Source: Brevundimonas sp. UBA4553
Lineage (GTDB): Bacteria; Pseudomonadota; Alphaproteobacteria; Caulobacterales; Caulobacteraceae
Assembly (NCBI RefSeq): GCF_002387245.1
Contig: NZ_DGLD01000021.1
Location: 62,001-126,000, forward strand
Length of the DNA: 64,000 nucleotides
Direction of reading: 5' to 3'
The position numbers were made by a program, and so were the translations under genes. Shown here in pieces: positions 56,687 through 64,000 of this stretch; position 1 is the stretch's first letter, and each line of letters opens with the position of its first letter. The notes beneath the pieces were generated by a model, which was not told where the DNA came from, did not search any database, and saw nothing but the letters and a program-made list of their open reading frames with translations.

Positions 56687-57229
56687 CTAGCGCCCGCAAT
56701 CGAGCCCAGGCGCATCCGGCGAAGCGGTCGCGCCGGGACCTAGCGCCTTCTGCATGAAGACCACGTCCCGCCAAGCGTCGAACTTCCACCCGGCGGCGTG
56801 GAAAACACCGACATGCTCGAAGCCCGCGGCGGCGTGGAGGGCTATGGAACCCGCGTTTGCGCTGTCGCCGATCACCGCCACCATCTGCCGCATCCCCATG
56901 GCCTCACAGGCGTCCAGCAGAGCGTCCAGCAGGGCCTTGCCGACCCCGCGTCCGCGAAACATCTCGGCGACATAGATCGAGTCCTCGACCAGAAAGCGAT
57001 AGGCGGCGCGCAGGCGATAGGGACCGGCATAGGCGTAACCCGCAACCTGGCCGTCGATCTCGGCGGTAAGGACAGGCAGGCAGAGCGCGGCGGGCGCGGC
57101 CAGACGCGCCCGCATCTCTTCGGCGGTGGGGACGTCCAGCTCGAACGTCCCCGTGCCGTGCAGCACGCTGTCGGCGTAGATGGCGGTGATGGCCGCCAGG
57201 TCGGCCTCCGTGGTGGCGCGGATGATCAC
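56687..57229 (-). CDS. GNAT N-acetyltransferase, Pat/MnaT-like
   Basis: A 180-residue acetyltransferase starting with GTG at 57229, overlapping the S9 peptidase stop (GTGA). MIIRATTEADLAAITAIYAD, GTGTFELDVPTAEEM, AGYAYAGPYRLRAAYRFLVE and the acetyl-CoA loop FRGRGVGKALL mark the phosphinothricin-acetyltransferase-like group, whose members often acetylate methionine analogues. The tail (GPGATASPDAPGLDCGR) is unconserved. Confidence 0.87.
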   Translation of the reverse strand: MIIRATTEADLAAITAIYADSVLHGTGTFELDVPTAEEMRARLAAPAALCLPVLTAEIDGQVAGYAYAGPYRLRAAYRFLVEDSIYVAEMFRGRGVGKALLDALLDACEAMGMRQMVAVIGDSANAGSIALHAAAGFEHVGVFHAAGWKFDAWRDVVFMQKALGPGATASPDAPGLDCGR

Positions 57230-59409
57230 GCCTTCAGCCAGCCCTTGTCGACGGCCCAGACGGCGAAGGCGTAGTCGTGAGCCACGTCCTTCAGATAGTC
57301 GAACCGGCCAGACGAGCTGAAGTGGCCCGCCGTCATGTTGATCTTCAGCAGGACCGGATTGCCCGAGGTGGTCGCAGGCCGCAGCTTGGCCACCCACTTC
57401 TCCGGCTCCCAGTAGGTGACGCGCGGGTCGGACAGGCCGCCGGTAGCCAGGACGGCCGGATAGGGCTTGGCTTCGATCTGGTCGTAGGGGCTGTAGCTGT
57501 ACATATAGTCGTAGGCGGCGACGTCCTCGATCGGGTTGCCCCATTCGGGCCACTCGGGCGGGGTCAGCGGCAGGCTGGTGTCCGACATGGTGTTGATGAC
57601 GTCGACGAAGGGCACGCTGCCGATGACGCCGGCCCACAGGTCGGGGCGCATATTGGTGACGGCGCCCATCAACAGGCCGCCTGCCGAACCGCCCTGGGCC
57701 ACGATCTTGCCCGCCGTGGCGTAGTTGCGGTCGATCAGGTGTTCGGCGCAGGCGATGAAGTCGGTGAAGGTGTTCTTCTTGGTCATCCGCCGGGCGTCCA
57801 GAAACCAGCCCCAGCCCTTATCCGAACCGCCGCGAATGTGGGCGATGGCGTAGATGAAGCCGCGATCCACCAGCGACAGCCGGTTGGTCGAGAAGCTGGC
57901 CGCCATCGGGATGCCGTAGGAGCCGTAGCCGTAGAGCAGCAGGGGCGCCGAGCCGTCGACCGGCGTGTCCTTGCGGCGAAGCACCGTCACCGGCACCAGT
58001 TGGCCGTCCGAGGCCGGAGCGTTCAGGCGCTCGACTACATAGTCCGCCGGGTTGTGGCCCGAGGGGATTTCCTGAACCTTGCGCAGGGTGCGCTCGCGGG
58101 TTTTCAGGTCGTAGTCATAGGTCGATGTCGGCGTGGACGGCGAGTTGTAGCCGTAGCGCATGACCGTGGTGTCGAACTCCGACGCCCCGCCCAGCGACAG
58201 GGCGTAGGCGGGCTCGTCGACAGCGATCTCATGCTCGGCGCCGGCGCGATCACGGATAACGATCTTCGTATTGGCGTCGGCGCGCTCCTGACGGCCCAGA
58301 TAGTCCTTCACCAGGGCCACGCCTTCGATGAAGCGGCCGGGCGTGTGGGCGATGAGGTCCTTCCAGTTCGCCTTGGCGGGTGAGGCGGTCGGGGCCTCGA
58401 CGACCTTGAAGTCGATGGCGTCGTCGGCGTTTGTGCGGATCACCCAGCGGTCGCCCCAGTGGTCCAGATCATAGAGGCGACCCTCGTGGCGCGCCTCGAC
58501 CACGACGGGCGTCGCCGTGGGCGTCGCGCCCGGGATGATGCGCCCCTCAGAGGTTTCCTGATTGCCGATGCCGATGATGATGAAGGCGTCGTCGGAAGTA
58601 CGGCCGACGCTCTGGAACATGCCGTCGTCGGTTTCCTCATAGACCAGTGTGGTCTCGCCGCCGCGCGCGGGGCGACGGAATATCTTGTCCGGACGGCCGT
58701 TGTCGTCGCGGTTGGTCCAGAAGATCCACTGGCTGTCGGGCGAGAAGGTGAAGTTCTCGGTCGCCGATTCGATGGGGTTGGGGAGGACCTCCCCGCTGGC
58801 CAGGTCCTTGACGTAGATCTTGAAGACCTCTGAGCCTTGCGCGTCTTCGGCATAGGCGAACAGGGCGTGGTCGGGGCTGTGTTCCGTCGCGGAGACTTCC
58901 GAGTAGGCCTTGCCTTCGGCCAGCTTGTTGCAGTCCAGCAGGATGGTCTCGCCGTCGGTCCTGCCGCGCGGGCGCCGGCAATAGAGCGGGTGCTGGTCGC
59001 CGGTGTTATAGCGGACGTAGTATTCCCAGGCGCCGTCCGCGGCGGGGACGGAGCTGTCGTCCTCCTTGATGCGGCCCTTCATCTCCTCGAACATCGCAGC
59101 CTGCATCGGCAGGGTCGAGGCCATGACGGCTTCGCGATAGGCGTTCTCGGCGGTCAGGTGTTCCTTGACGTCGGCCTTGATCAGAGACGGATCGCGCAAC
59201 ACGGCCTGCCAGTTGTCGTCTTTCATCCACTGATAGTCATCGACGCGGACGCGGCCCAGTTGCTCGATGCGGACGGGGACCTTCTTGGCGACGGGCGGTT
59301 GGGGCAGGGACATCGAGGCTCCGGTAGTCGAACGGGCGAGGGCGGGGGAGGCGGCGGCAAGGCCGACGGCGGCGGTCGAGGCGATCAGTTCGCGGCGATT
59401 CATGGACAT
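57226..59409 (-). CDS. S9 prolyl oligopeptidase family, exported
   Basis: A 727-residue serine peptidase of the S9A (oligopeptidase B/POP) type. Tat-like signal MNRRELIASTAAVGLAAASP, beta-propeller domain to ~430, then the alpha/beta-hydrolase with nucleophile Ser in QGGSAGGLLMGA and His in MTAGHFSSSG. It cleaves short peptides after Pro or basic residues, probably in the periplasm. Start at ATG 59409 or the nearby MNRRE ATG at 59403. Coupled to the downstream acetyltransferase. Confidence 0.9.
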   Translation of the reverse strand: MSMNRRELIASTAAVGLAAASPALARSTTGASMSLPQPPVAKKVPVRIEQLGRVRVDDYQWMKDDNWQAVLRDPSLIKADVKEHLTAENAYREAVMASTLPMQAAMFEEMKGRIKEDDSSVPAADGAWEYYVRYNTGDQHPLYCRRPRGRTDGETILLDCNKLAEGKAYSEVSATEHSPDHALFAYAEDAQGSEVFKIYVKDLASGEVLPNPIESATENFTFSPDSQWIFWTNRDDNGRPDKIFRRPARGGETTLVYEETDDGMFQSVGRTSDDAFIIIGIGNQETSEGRIIPGATPTATPVVVEARHEGRLYDLDHWGDRWVIRTNADDAIDFKVVEAPTASPAKANWKDLIAHTPGRFIEGVALVKDYLGRQERADANTKIVIRDRAGAEHEIAVDEPAYALSLGGASEFDTTVMRYGYNSPSTPTSTYDYDLKTRERTLRKVQEIPSGHNPADYVVERLNAPASDGQLVPVTVLRRKDTPVDGSAPLLLYGYGSYGIPMAASFSTNRLSLVDRGFIYAIAHIRGGSDKGWGWFLDARRMTKKNTFTDFIACAEHLIDRNYATAGKIVAQGGSAGGLLMGAVTNMRPDLWAGVIGSVPFVDVINTMSDTSLPLTPPEWPEWGNPIEDVAAYDYMYSYSPYDQIEAKPYPAVLATGGLSDPRVTYWEPEKWVAKLRPATTSGNPVLLKINMTAGHFSSSGRFDYLKDVAHDYAFAVWAVDKGWLKA

Positions 59410-59469
59410 AGGCTCCCCTGCGGTTCGGGCGGACCTTGTGCCCGCCGACGGGCGGCGTCAAATGTCTGG

Positions 59470-60285
59470 ATGATCGCTCAGGACGTTCCGCCCGCCCCGC
59501 CCGCCGTCGTCGTCCCCGCGCCGTGGGACCTGACCGTCGGCCTGATCAACGCCACCGTGCAGTTGGACCAGCCGCTGAACGCGAGTTCACGCAAGGTCGG
59601 CACAGGGTTTCTGCTGGCCGCGCCCAGGCCCGACGGCTCGGCTCGCGTGGTGCTGGTCACCGCCGCCCACGTCCTGAACGTCATGCCGGGCGCGGAGGTG
59701 CGTATCGGCTGGCGCACGGCTGAGGCGGATGGCGCGTGGAAGTTCGCGCCTGCCAACCTGCCAATCCGCGATGCCGCCGGGACGCCCTTGTGGACCCAGC
59801 ATCCAGAGCGGGACGTGGCTGTCATGGAGATCGTCGCGCCCGAGGCCTTCGCCCGCGCCGCGATCCCGGTGGGCTGGCTGGCGGATGGGGACACCTTCGA
59901 TCAGTGGCGGGTTGGGCCGGGCGACGAACTGATGGCGCTGGGCTATCCTCACGGCCTTTCGGCCAACAAGGCGGGCTTCCCCATCCTGCGTCTGGGCCGG
60001 ATCAGCTCGTGGCCGCTGACGCCGATCCGGCACTTCCCGATCTTTCTGCTGGATTTCGCGGTGTCCCAAGGCAACTCGGGCGGGCCGGTGTTCTGGACGC
60101 CTGCGGTCGATCGCCTGCCGGGCGCGCCAACGCCGGATCACCCCTACATCGCCGGGGTTCTGGTGCAGGAGGTCCAGGGCGGCGGAGAGGGGCTCGAACT
60201 AGGCGTGGTGGCCCATGCCCAGTATGTCCGCGAGGCGATCGCGCTGCTGGATCAAGACAAGTCGATCGAGGGGCCGCAGTCGTAG
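59470..60285 (+). CDS. Trypsin-like serine peptidase domain protein
   Basis: A 271-residue S1-fold protein with an intact triad: His in VTAAHVLN, Asp in PERDVAVME, Ser in SQGNSGGPVF. There is no clear signal peptide; the first residues are Pro/Val/Ala-rich. The start at 59470 (MIAQDVPPAPP) is tentative, since its ribosome-binding site is weak and upstream in-frame sequence is non-coding in character. The 3' end overlaps the convergent TonB-C-type gene by 34 bases. Confidence 0.8.
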   Translation: MIAQDVPPAPPAVVVPAPWDLTVGLINATVQLDQPLNASSRKVGTGFLLAAPRPDGSARVVLVTAAHVLNVMPGAEVRIGWRTAEADGAWKFAPANLPIRDAAGTPLWTQHPERDVAVMEIVAPEAFARAAIPVGWLADGDTFDQWRVGPGDELMALGYPHGLSANKAGFPILRLGRISSWPLTPIRHFPIFLLDFAVSQGNSGGPVFWTPAVDRLPGAPTPDHPYIAGVLVQEVQGGGEGLELGVVAHAQYVREAIALLDQDKSIEGPQS

Positions 60286-61058
60286 CGGGCGCAGTACCGA
60301 CGACGCAGCTCGATATTCGCCGATCTGGCATCGAAATAGCCGCTCTTGGCGCTGCGCAATTCGACCACCCAATCCGACCAGTCCTCCGGCTTTTCGAGCG
60401 GCAAACTGTCAAGGCCGCGCCGCGCCAGCACGCGCGCCATGGCCAAGCTCAGAGTTCGGAAAGACATGTCGTCGCGAAACAGTTCGTCGATCCATGAGTG
60501 AACGGTTTTACGCATTTCCTCCGGCATGTCTTGCAGACCCCATCGGGCCTCCAAGCTAAAGGCGGGGTCCAGAAGCGCCCGGCGCGCATATTTCTCGCCA
60601 GCCGCGCGTTGGGCCGGCGAAGGCTCGGGTCCGTCCCAGGAGGGCGACTCAGGGAAGGGGGAGGAACTGATGCTGAAAGGAACACGGAGCGAAATGCTCG
60701 ATTCCACCGGGCCGTTCTTGTCGCGCCCGGGCGAGAGACGGCCACGTTCGACGATGGCCGTGGCGATGGGATCGAAGCCCAGCCCCGCTGGACGCGACGA
60801 TACGGCCTGACAATCGACCGGGCGCCCCTCTATGGATACGCGGCATTCAACCCGAACTTCGCCGGTGATCCCCAGTATGGAGGCAAACTGAGGGTAGTCG
60901 TCCGGGGTGGGGGCCGGAGGTTCCGTCCATGCTGGAGGCGTGGTCGTTTCCGATCCATCAGGCGCAGGAGCCGACGCAGGGGTCTGCGGCGTGATCCCGA
61001 CCGCCAAGGCGACCGCCAGAACTGATAATGCTGCCAATGTGAACGCCTCCCACGCCAT
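60252..61058 (-). CDS. TonB C-terminal-domain protein with extra C-terminal region
   Basis: A 268-residue protein. One N-terminal hydrophobic anchor (AALSVLAVALAVGITP) is followed by a Pro/Thr/Ala-rich linker. A TonB_C-like domain comes next at about 50-130 (YPQFASILGITGEVRVECRV, FDPIATAIVERGRLSPG). About 130 further residues follow with no recognised family, including Cys in YCARYDC. It lacks a long Pro-Lys spacer, so it may be a periplasmic TonB-like adaptor rather than a full energy transducer. Confidence 0.7.
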   Translation of the reverse strand: MAWEAFTLAALSVLAVALAVGITPQTPASAPAPDGSETTTPPAWTEPPAPTPDDYPQFASILGITGEVRVECRVSIEGRPVDCQAVSSRPAGLGFDPIATAIVERGRLSPGRDKNGPVESSISLRVPFSISSSPFPESPSWDGPEPSPAQRAAGEKYARRALLDPAFSLEARWGLQDMPEEMRKTVHSWIDELFRDDMSFRTLSLAMARVLARRGLDSLPLEKPEDWSDWVVELRSAKSGYFDARSANIELRRRYCARYDCGPSIDLS

Positions 61059-61095
61059 GATGGCACGGGAGGCGTTTCAAGCTCAAGGATCGTGG

Positions 61096-62880
61096 TTATC
61101 CTGCGAGCGCTTCCAAGCTGAGGCCCTGCAGCAGTTCGCCGCCCTGACCGACAGCCGCCAGGCGGCTGGAGACGTGGCCGAGGACGTTGGCGGCGTAGAG
61201 TTCGTAGAGGTCCAGCTTGCCCTGCAGCCAGACGGGATCGCCGTTTCCGGCGTCCAGGCGGGCCCTGGCGGCCAGCGCCCCTTTGGCAAGCATCCAGCCG
61301 CCGACCACGTCGCCCATCAGCTTCAGATAGGCGTCGGCCCCGGCCAAGACGTCCGCGGCGCCGTCGGCTGCGGCCTTGCGGTCCAGAAGCCACAGGGTGG
61401 CGTCCTCGACGGCCTCGATGGCCGTGGCGAGGCGCTCCACCGGCTTGCCCGTATAGAGGCGGTCGATCTCGATCAGGGTCAGCTTCATCTCGGCGATCAG
61501 GGCCTTGGCCGAGTCGCCGCCGTCCATCGACAGCTTGCGGCCGACCAGGTCCATGGCCTGGATTCCATTGGTGCCCTCGTAGATCGGGGTGATGCGGGCG
61601 TCGCGATAGTACTGGGCCGCGCCGGTTTCCTCGATGAAGCCCATGCCGCCGTGGACCTGGACGCCCAGCGAGGCGACCTCGCAGCCGACGTCGGTGGACC
61701 AAGCCTTGGCGATGGGGGTGAACAGGTCCTCGCGGCCCTTCCACACCTTTCGTTCGGCTTCTGTGGCCGCGTGGCGGGCCAGGTCGGCGGCGACGCCGGT
61801 GGACAGGCAGATGGCGCGGGCGGCTGCGATCTTGGCCTTCATGACGCCCAAGGTGCGGCGCACGTCGGGATGGTCAAAGATCGGGGCGTTCTTCTCGCCG
61901 GTCCAGATGCTGCGGCCCTGACGGCGTTCCAGAGCATAGGCCAGGGCGTGCTGATAGGCGCGTTCGGCCACGCCGACGCCCTCGACGCCGACGGCCAGAC
62001 GGGCGGCGTTCATCATCACGAACATATGGGCCAGGCCCTCATTCGGGCGGCCGACCAGTTCGGCGCGGGCACCTTCATAGGCCATGACGCAGGTGGGCGA
62101 GGCGTGGATGCCCAGCTTGTGCTCGACGCCGACCGGGTGGAAGGCGTTGCGTTCGCCCAGCGAGCCGTCGGCGTTGACGGCGAACTTGGGCGTCAGGAAC
62201 AGGCTGATGCCCTTTGGGCCCGCGGGCGCGTCAGGCAGGCGGGCCAGCACCAGGTGGACGATGTTGTCCGTGGCGTCGTGGTCGCCCCAGGTGATGAAGA
62301 TCTTCTGGCCGTTCAGGGCGTAGGTCCCGTCGCCGTTCGGCGTGGCCGTGGTGGTCAGGGCGCCCAGGTCCGACCCTGCATGCGGCTCGGTCAGCACCAT
62401 GGCGCCGGTCCATTCGCCCGAGACCAGCTTGGTCAGGTAGGTGGCCTTCTGATGCTCGGTGCCGACCGCTTCCAGCGCCTCAATCGAGGCCAGCGACAGC
62501 ATGGGGCAGAGGCCGAAGGCCATGTTGGCGGCGTGGACGGTTTCATAGGCCGCCAGTTCCAGCGCCTTGGGCAGGGCCTGTCCGCCGGCATCGACCGAGG
62601 CGGTCAGGCCGGTCCAGCCGCCTTCGGCGAACTGGCGATAGGCGTCGACGAAGCCGGGGGCGGCGGTGACGGCGCCGTCGGCGTACTTGGCCCCGGCCAA
62701 GTCTCCGGGGCGGTTCAGCGGGGCCAGGACCTGTTCCGAGAACTGGCCGGCGGCCTCCAGCACCGCGCCCATGACGTCGCCGTCGTAGTCGGGAAACGCG
62801 CCGGTGGCGGCGACCTGATCGATGCCGGCCACGGCTTCCAGGGCGAAGGCGAGGTCACGGACGGGGGCGCGGTAGCTCAT
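61096..62880 (-). CDS. Acyl-CoA dehydrogenase, DmdC-like long type
   Basis: A 594-residue flavoprotein of the long ACAD branch that includes 3-methylmercaptopropionyl-CoA dehydrogenase. AMVLTEPHAGSDLGAL, KIFITWGDHDATDNIVHLVL, the catalytic-Glu region IYEGTNGIQAMDLVGRK, and a C-terminal extension (DUF-type helical domain, last ~120 residues). The start at 62880 (MSYRAPVRDL) follows TGGAGA; in-frame sequence further up overlaps the divergent tsaC-like gene. Substrate uncertain. Confidence 0.9.
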   Translation of the reverse strand: MSYRAPVRDLAFALEAVAGIDQVAATGAFPDYDGDVMGAVLEAAGQFSEQVLAPLNRPGDLAGAKYADGAVTAAPGFVDAYRQFAEGGWTGLTASVDAGGQALPKALELAAYETVHAANMAFGLCPMLSLASIEALEAVGTEHQKATYLTKLVSGEWTGAMVLTEPHAGSDLGALTTTATPNGDGTYALNGQKIFITWGDHDATDNIVHLVLARLPDAPAGPKGISLFLTPKFAVNADGSLGERNAFHPVGVEHKLGIHASPTCVMAYEGARAELVGRPNEGLAHMFVMMNAARLAVGVEGVGVAERAYQHALAYALERRQGRSIWTGEKNAPIFDHPDVRRTLGVMKAKIAAARAICLSTGVAADLARHAATEAERKVWKGREDLFTPIAKAWSTDVGCEVASLGVQVHGGMGFIEETGAAQYYRDARITPIYEGTNGIQAMDLVGRKLSMDGGDSAKALIAEMKLTLIEIDRLYTGKPVERLATAIEAVEDATLWLLDRKAAADGAADVLAGADAYLKLMGDVVGGWMLAKGALAARARLDAGNGDPVWLQGKLDLYELYAANVLGHVSSRLAAVGQGGELLQGLSLEALAG

Positions 62881-63049
62881 GGCGGTCTCCAGAATCTTCA
62901 AACTGCTTCTGACGCCCGAGGCGTCGCGGATGCAAGGGCGCTTGGACTTTGGTCTTGGTTCCTTCACTCTGTGACCCAGTGCCGTCGCGGAAGGAAAGAG
63001 CCTTGGCCGAACCTCGAAATCAATCTGCCTGTTCGGGGGCTCTCCGGTC

Positions 63050-63970
63050 ATGAAGGGCGACACGCCCGAAATCGCCGCAGAGGCGCTGAAGACCGGGCGG
63101 CTGATCATGCTGCCGACCGAGACCGTCTATGGGCTCGGGGCCGACGCAGCCAATCCGCAGGCGGTGGCGCGGATCTTCGAGGCCAAGGGAAGACCGCGCT
63201 TCAACCCCTTGATCGTGCACGTCGCCAATGCGCTGGACGCCGAAACGATCGCCCTGTTCGACGAGCGGGCTCGGGCGCTGGCCGAAGCCTTCTGGCCCGG
63301 ACCCTTGACCATCGTGGCGCCCGTTCGGGATCGCGACCGCGTCTGCGATCTGGCCCGCGCGGGACTGGACAGCGTCGCCGTACGAGTGCCCGGCCATCCC
63401 CGGGCGCGGGCTGTCATCGCCGCGTTCGGCGGGGCCGTGGTCGCCCCCTCCGCCAATCGATCGGGACGGCCGAGCCCGACCACCTTTGACGACGCGTTGG
63501 AGGAAACCGGCCATGCCGTCGGCGCCGCCGTGGACGGCGGAGCCTGTGCGGTCGGCGTCGAAAGCACGGTGGTTTCGGTGCTGGACGGCGTGGTGGCCCT
63601 GCTGCGCCCCGGTTCGGTGACGCGCGAAGAGATCGAGGCCGTGGTCGGCCCCTTGGCCGAAGGCGGGCAGGGACATCGGTCCCCCGGTCGGCTGGCCCTG
63701 CACTACGCCCCCGACGCCCCGGTGCGGATCGAGGCGGAAGCGGCCAGGGAGGGCGAAATCCTGCTGGGCTTCGGCGCCGGCGTCGGCGATCCTCGCTGGA
63801 GCCTGAGCCCGACGGGAGACCTGCGTGAGGCGGCGGCCAATCTGTTTCGTCTGCTGCGCGAGGCCGACCGGACCAAGCCTGGCGGCATCGCCGTCTCTCC
63901 GATCCCGGCCAAGGGCTTGGGTGAGGCGATCAACGATCGCCTGCGACGCGCGGCCGGGTTTGTCGGCTGA
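63050..63970 (+). CDS. L-threonylcarbamoyladenylate synthase (Sua5/YrdC family)
   Basis: A 306-residue enzyme of the t6A tRNA-modification pathway, making threonylcarbamoyl-AMP. The YrdC domain (1-200) has LIMLPTETVYGLGADA, KGRPRFNPLIVHV and PSANRSGRPSPT. A Sua5-type linker (SPGRLALHYAPDAP) and C-terminal domain follow, so it is the longer Sua5 form rather than short TsaC. Divergent from the acyl-CoA dehydrogenase gene. Confidence 0.93.
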   Translation: MKGDTPEIAAEALKTGRLIMLPTETVYGLGADAANPQAVARIFEAKGRPRFNPLIVHVANALDAETIALFDERARALAEAFWPGPLTIVAPVRDRDRVCDLARAGLDSVAVRVPGHPRARAVIAAFGGAVVAPSANRSGRPSPTTFDDALEETGHAVGAAVDGGACAVGVESTVVSVLDGVVALLRPGSVTREEIEAVVGPLAEGGQGHRSPGRLALHYAPDAPVRIEAEAAREGEILLGFGAGVGDPRWSLSPTGDLREAAANLFRLLREADRTKPGGIAVSPIPAKGLGEAINDRLRRAAGFVG

Positions 63971-63975
63971 TCGCG

Positions 63976-63990
63976 CTTGCACTGTGCAAG
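63976..63990. promoter_or_regulatory. Palindrome at the right edge
   Basis: CTTGCAC-T-GTGCAAG, 7-bp arms, followed by GAAAAAAACA. It may be an operator for the next gene outside the window or a terminator for the upstream gene; no U-tract on the plus strand favours an operator. Confidence 0.3.
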
Positions 63991-64000
63991 GAAAAAAACA

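Noticed and set aside
60907..63489. 860-codon open frame on the plus strand opposite the acyl-CoA dehydrogenase
   Set aside because: Same antisense artefact; it runs through a clear gene on the other strand and into tsaC in another frame.

Overview
The window is high-G+C, densely coded alphaproteobacterial chromosome. It almost certainly comes from a stalked or holdfast-forming member of the Caulobacteraceae, with Brevundimonas the best guess. The main reasons are a recognisable popZ polar-organiser gene between a tolC homologue and valS (as in Caulobacter), a near-complete holdfast polysaccharide cluster (hfsD, A, B, L, H, G, F, E), the rplM-rpsI-argC order, a tig/clpP/clpX/lon/HU protein-quality block, and EcfG-type stress promoters. 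The genus is inferred from gene content, not from a database search.

Layout. 0-6 kb: tail of an upstream gene, tolC, popZ, valS, tlyA. 6-10.8 kb: glycine-zipper envelope protein, RlmD/TrmA-type RNA methyltransferase, M24 peptidase, radical SAM protein, OmpA-like lipoprotein. 11-13.8 kb: rplM, rpsI, argC, msrB, with three copies of an intergenic double-hairpin repeat. 13.8-19.4 kb: a translationally coupled minus-strand trio (PHA synthase, small membrane protein, SGNH esterase), then a lipoprotein and recJ. 19.5-21.2 kb: two identical tRNA-Glu genes, a two-domain cold-shock protein, a DUF192 protein and tRNA-Pro. 21.2-22.9 kb: a lower-G+C accessory patch with three poorly known genes and small palindromic repeats. 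22.9-31.6 kb: holdfast synthesis and export. 31.7-36.1 kb: tRNA-Ser, ammonium transporter, TorF-like porin, SCP2 protein, acyl-CoA dehydrogenase.

36.2-40.3 kb is the most striking part. An EcfG-like sigma factor gene, a fused ergothioneine synthase (EgtB-EgtD), a KGG-repeat stress protein, a DUF883-like membrane protein and two tiny unknown genes lie together. Each has a GGAAC-N16/17-(C/G)GTT promoter or a one-mismatch relative of it. One of these promoters is palindromic and reads perfectly on both strands, towards the sigma gene and towards egtBD. I interpret the region as a compact general-stress-response island.

40.3-50.7 kb: MBL-fold hydrolase, tig, a secreted unknown, clpP, cytochrome b561, a small unknown, a HAD phosphatase, clpX, lon, hupB and tRNA-Val. 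50.8-56.6 kb: a DUF202 protein with nine RTx(L/M)S heptads, a large autotransporter with DxDxDG calcium-type loops, a GT4 glycosyltransferase and tRNA-Asp. 56.7-64 kb: GNAT acetyltransferase coupled to an S9 peptidase, trypsin-like peptidase, TonB-C-domain protein, acyl-CoA dehydrogenase and Sua5/TsaC. No insertion sequence, prophage or CRISPR array was seen.
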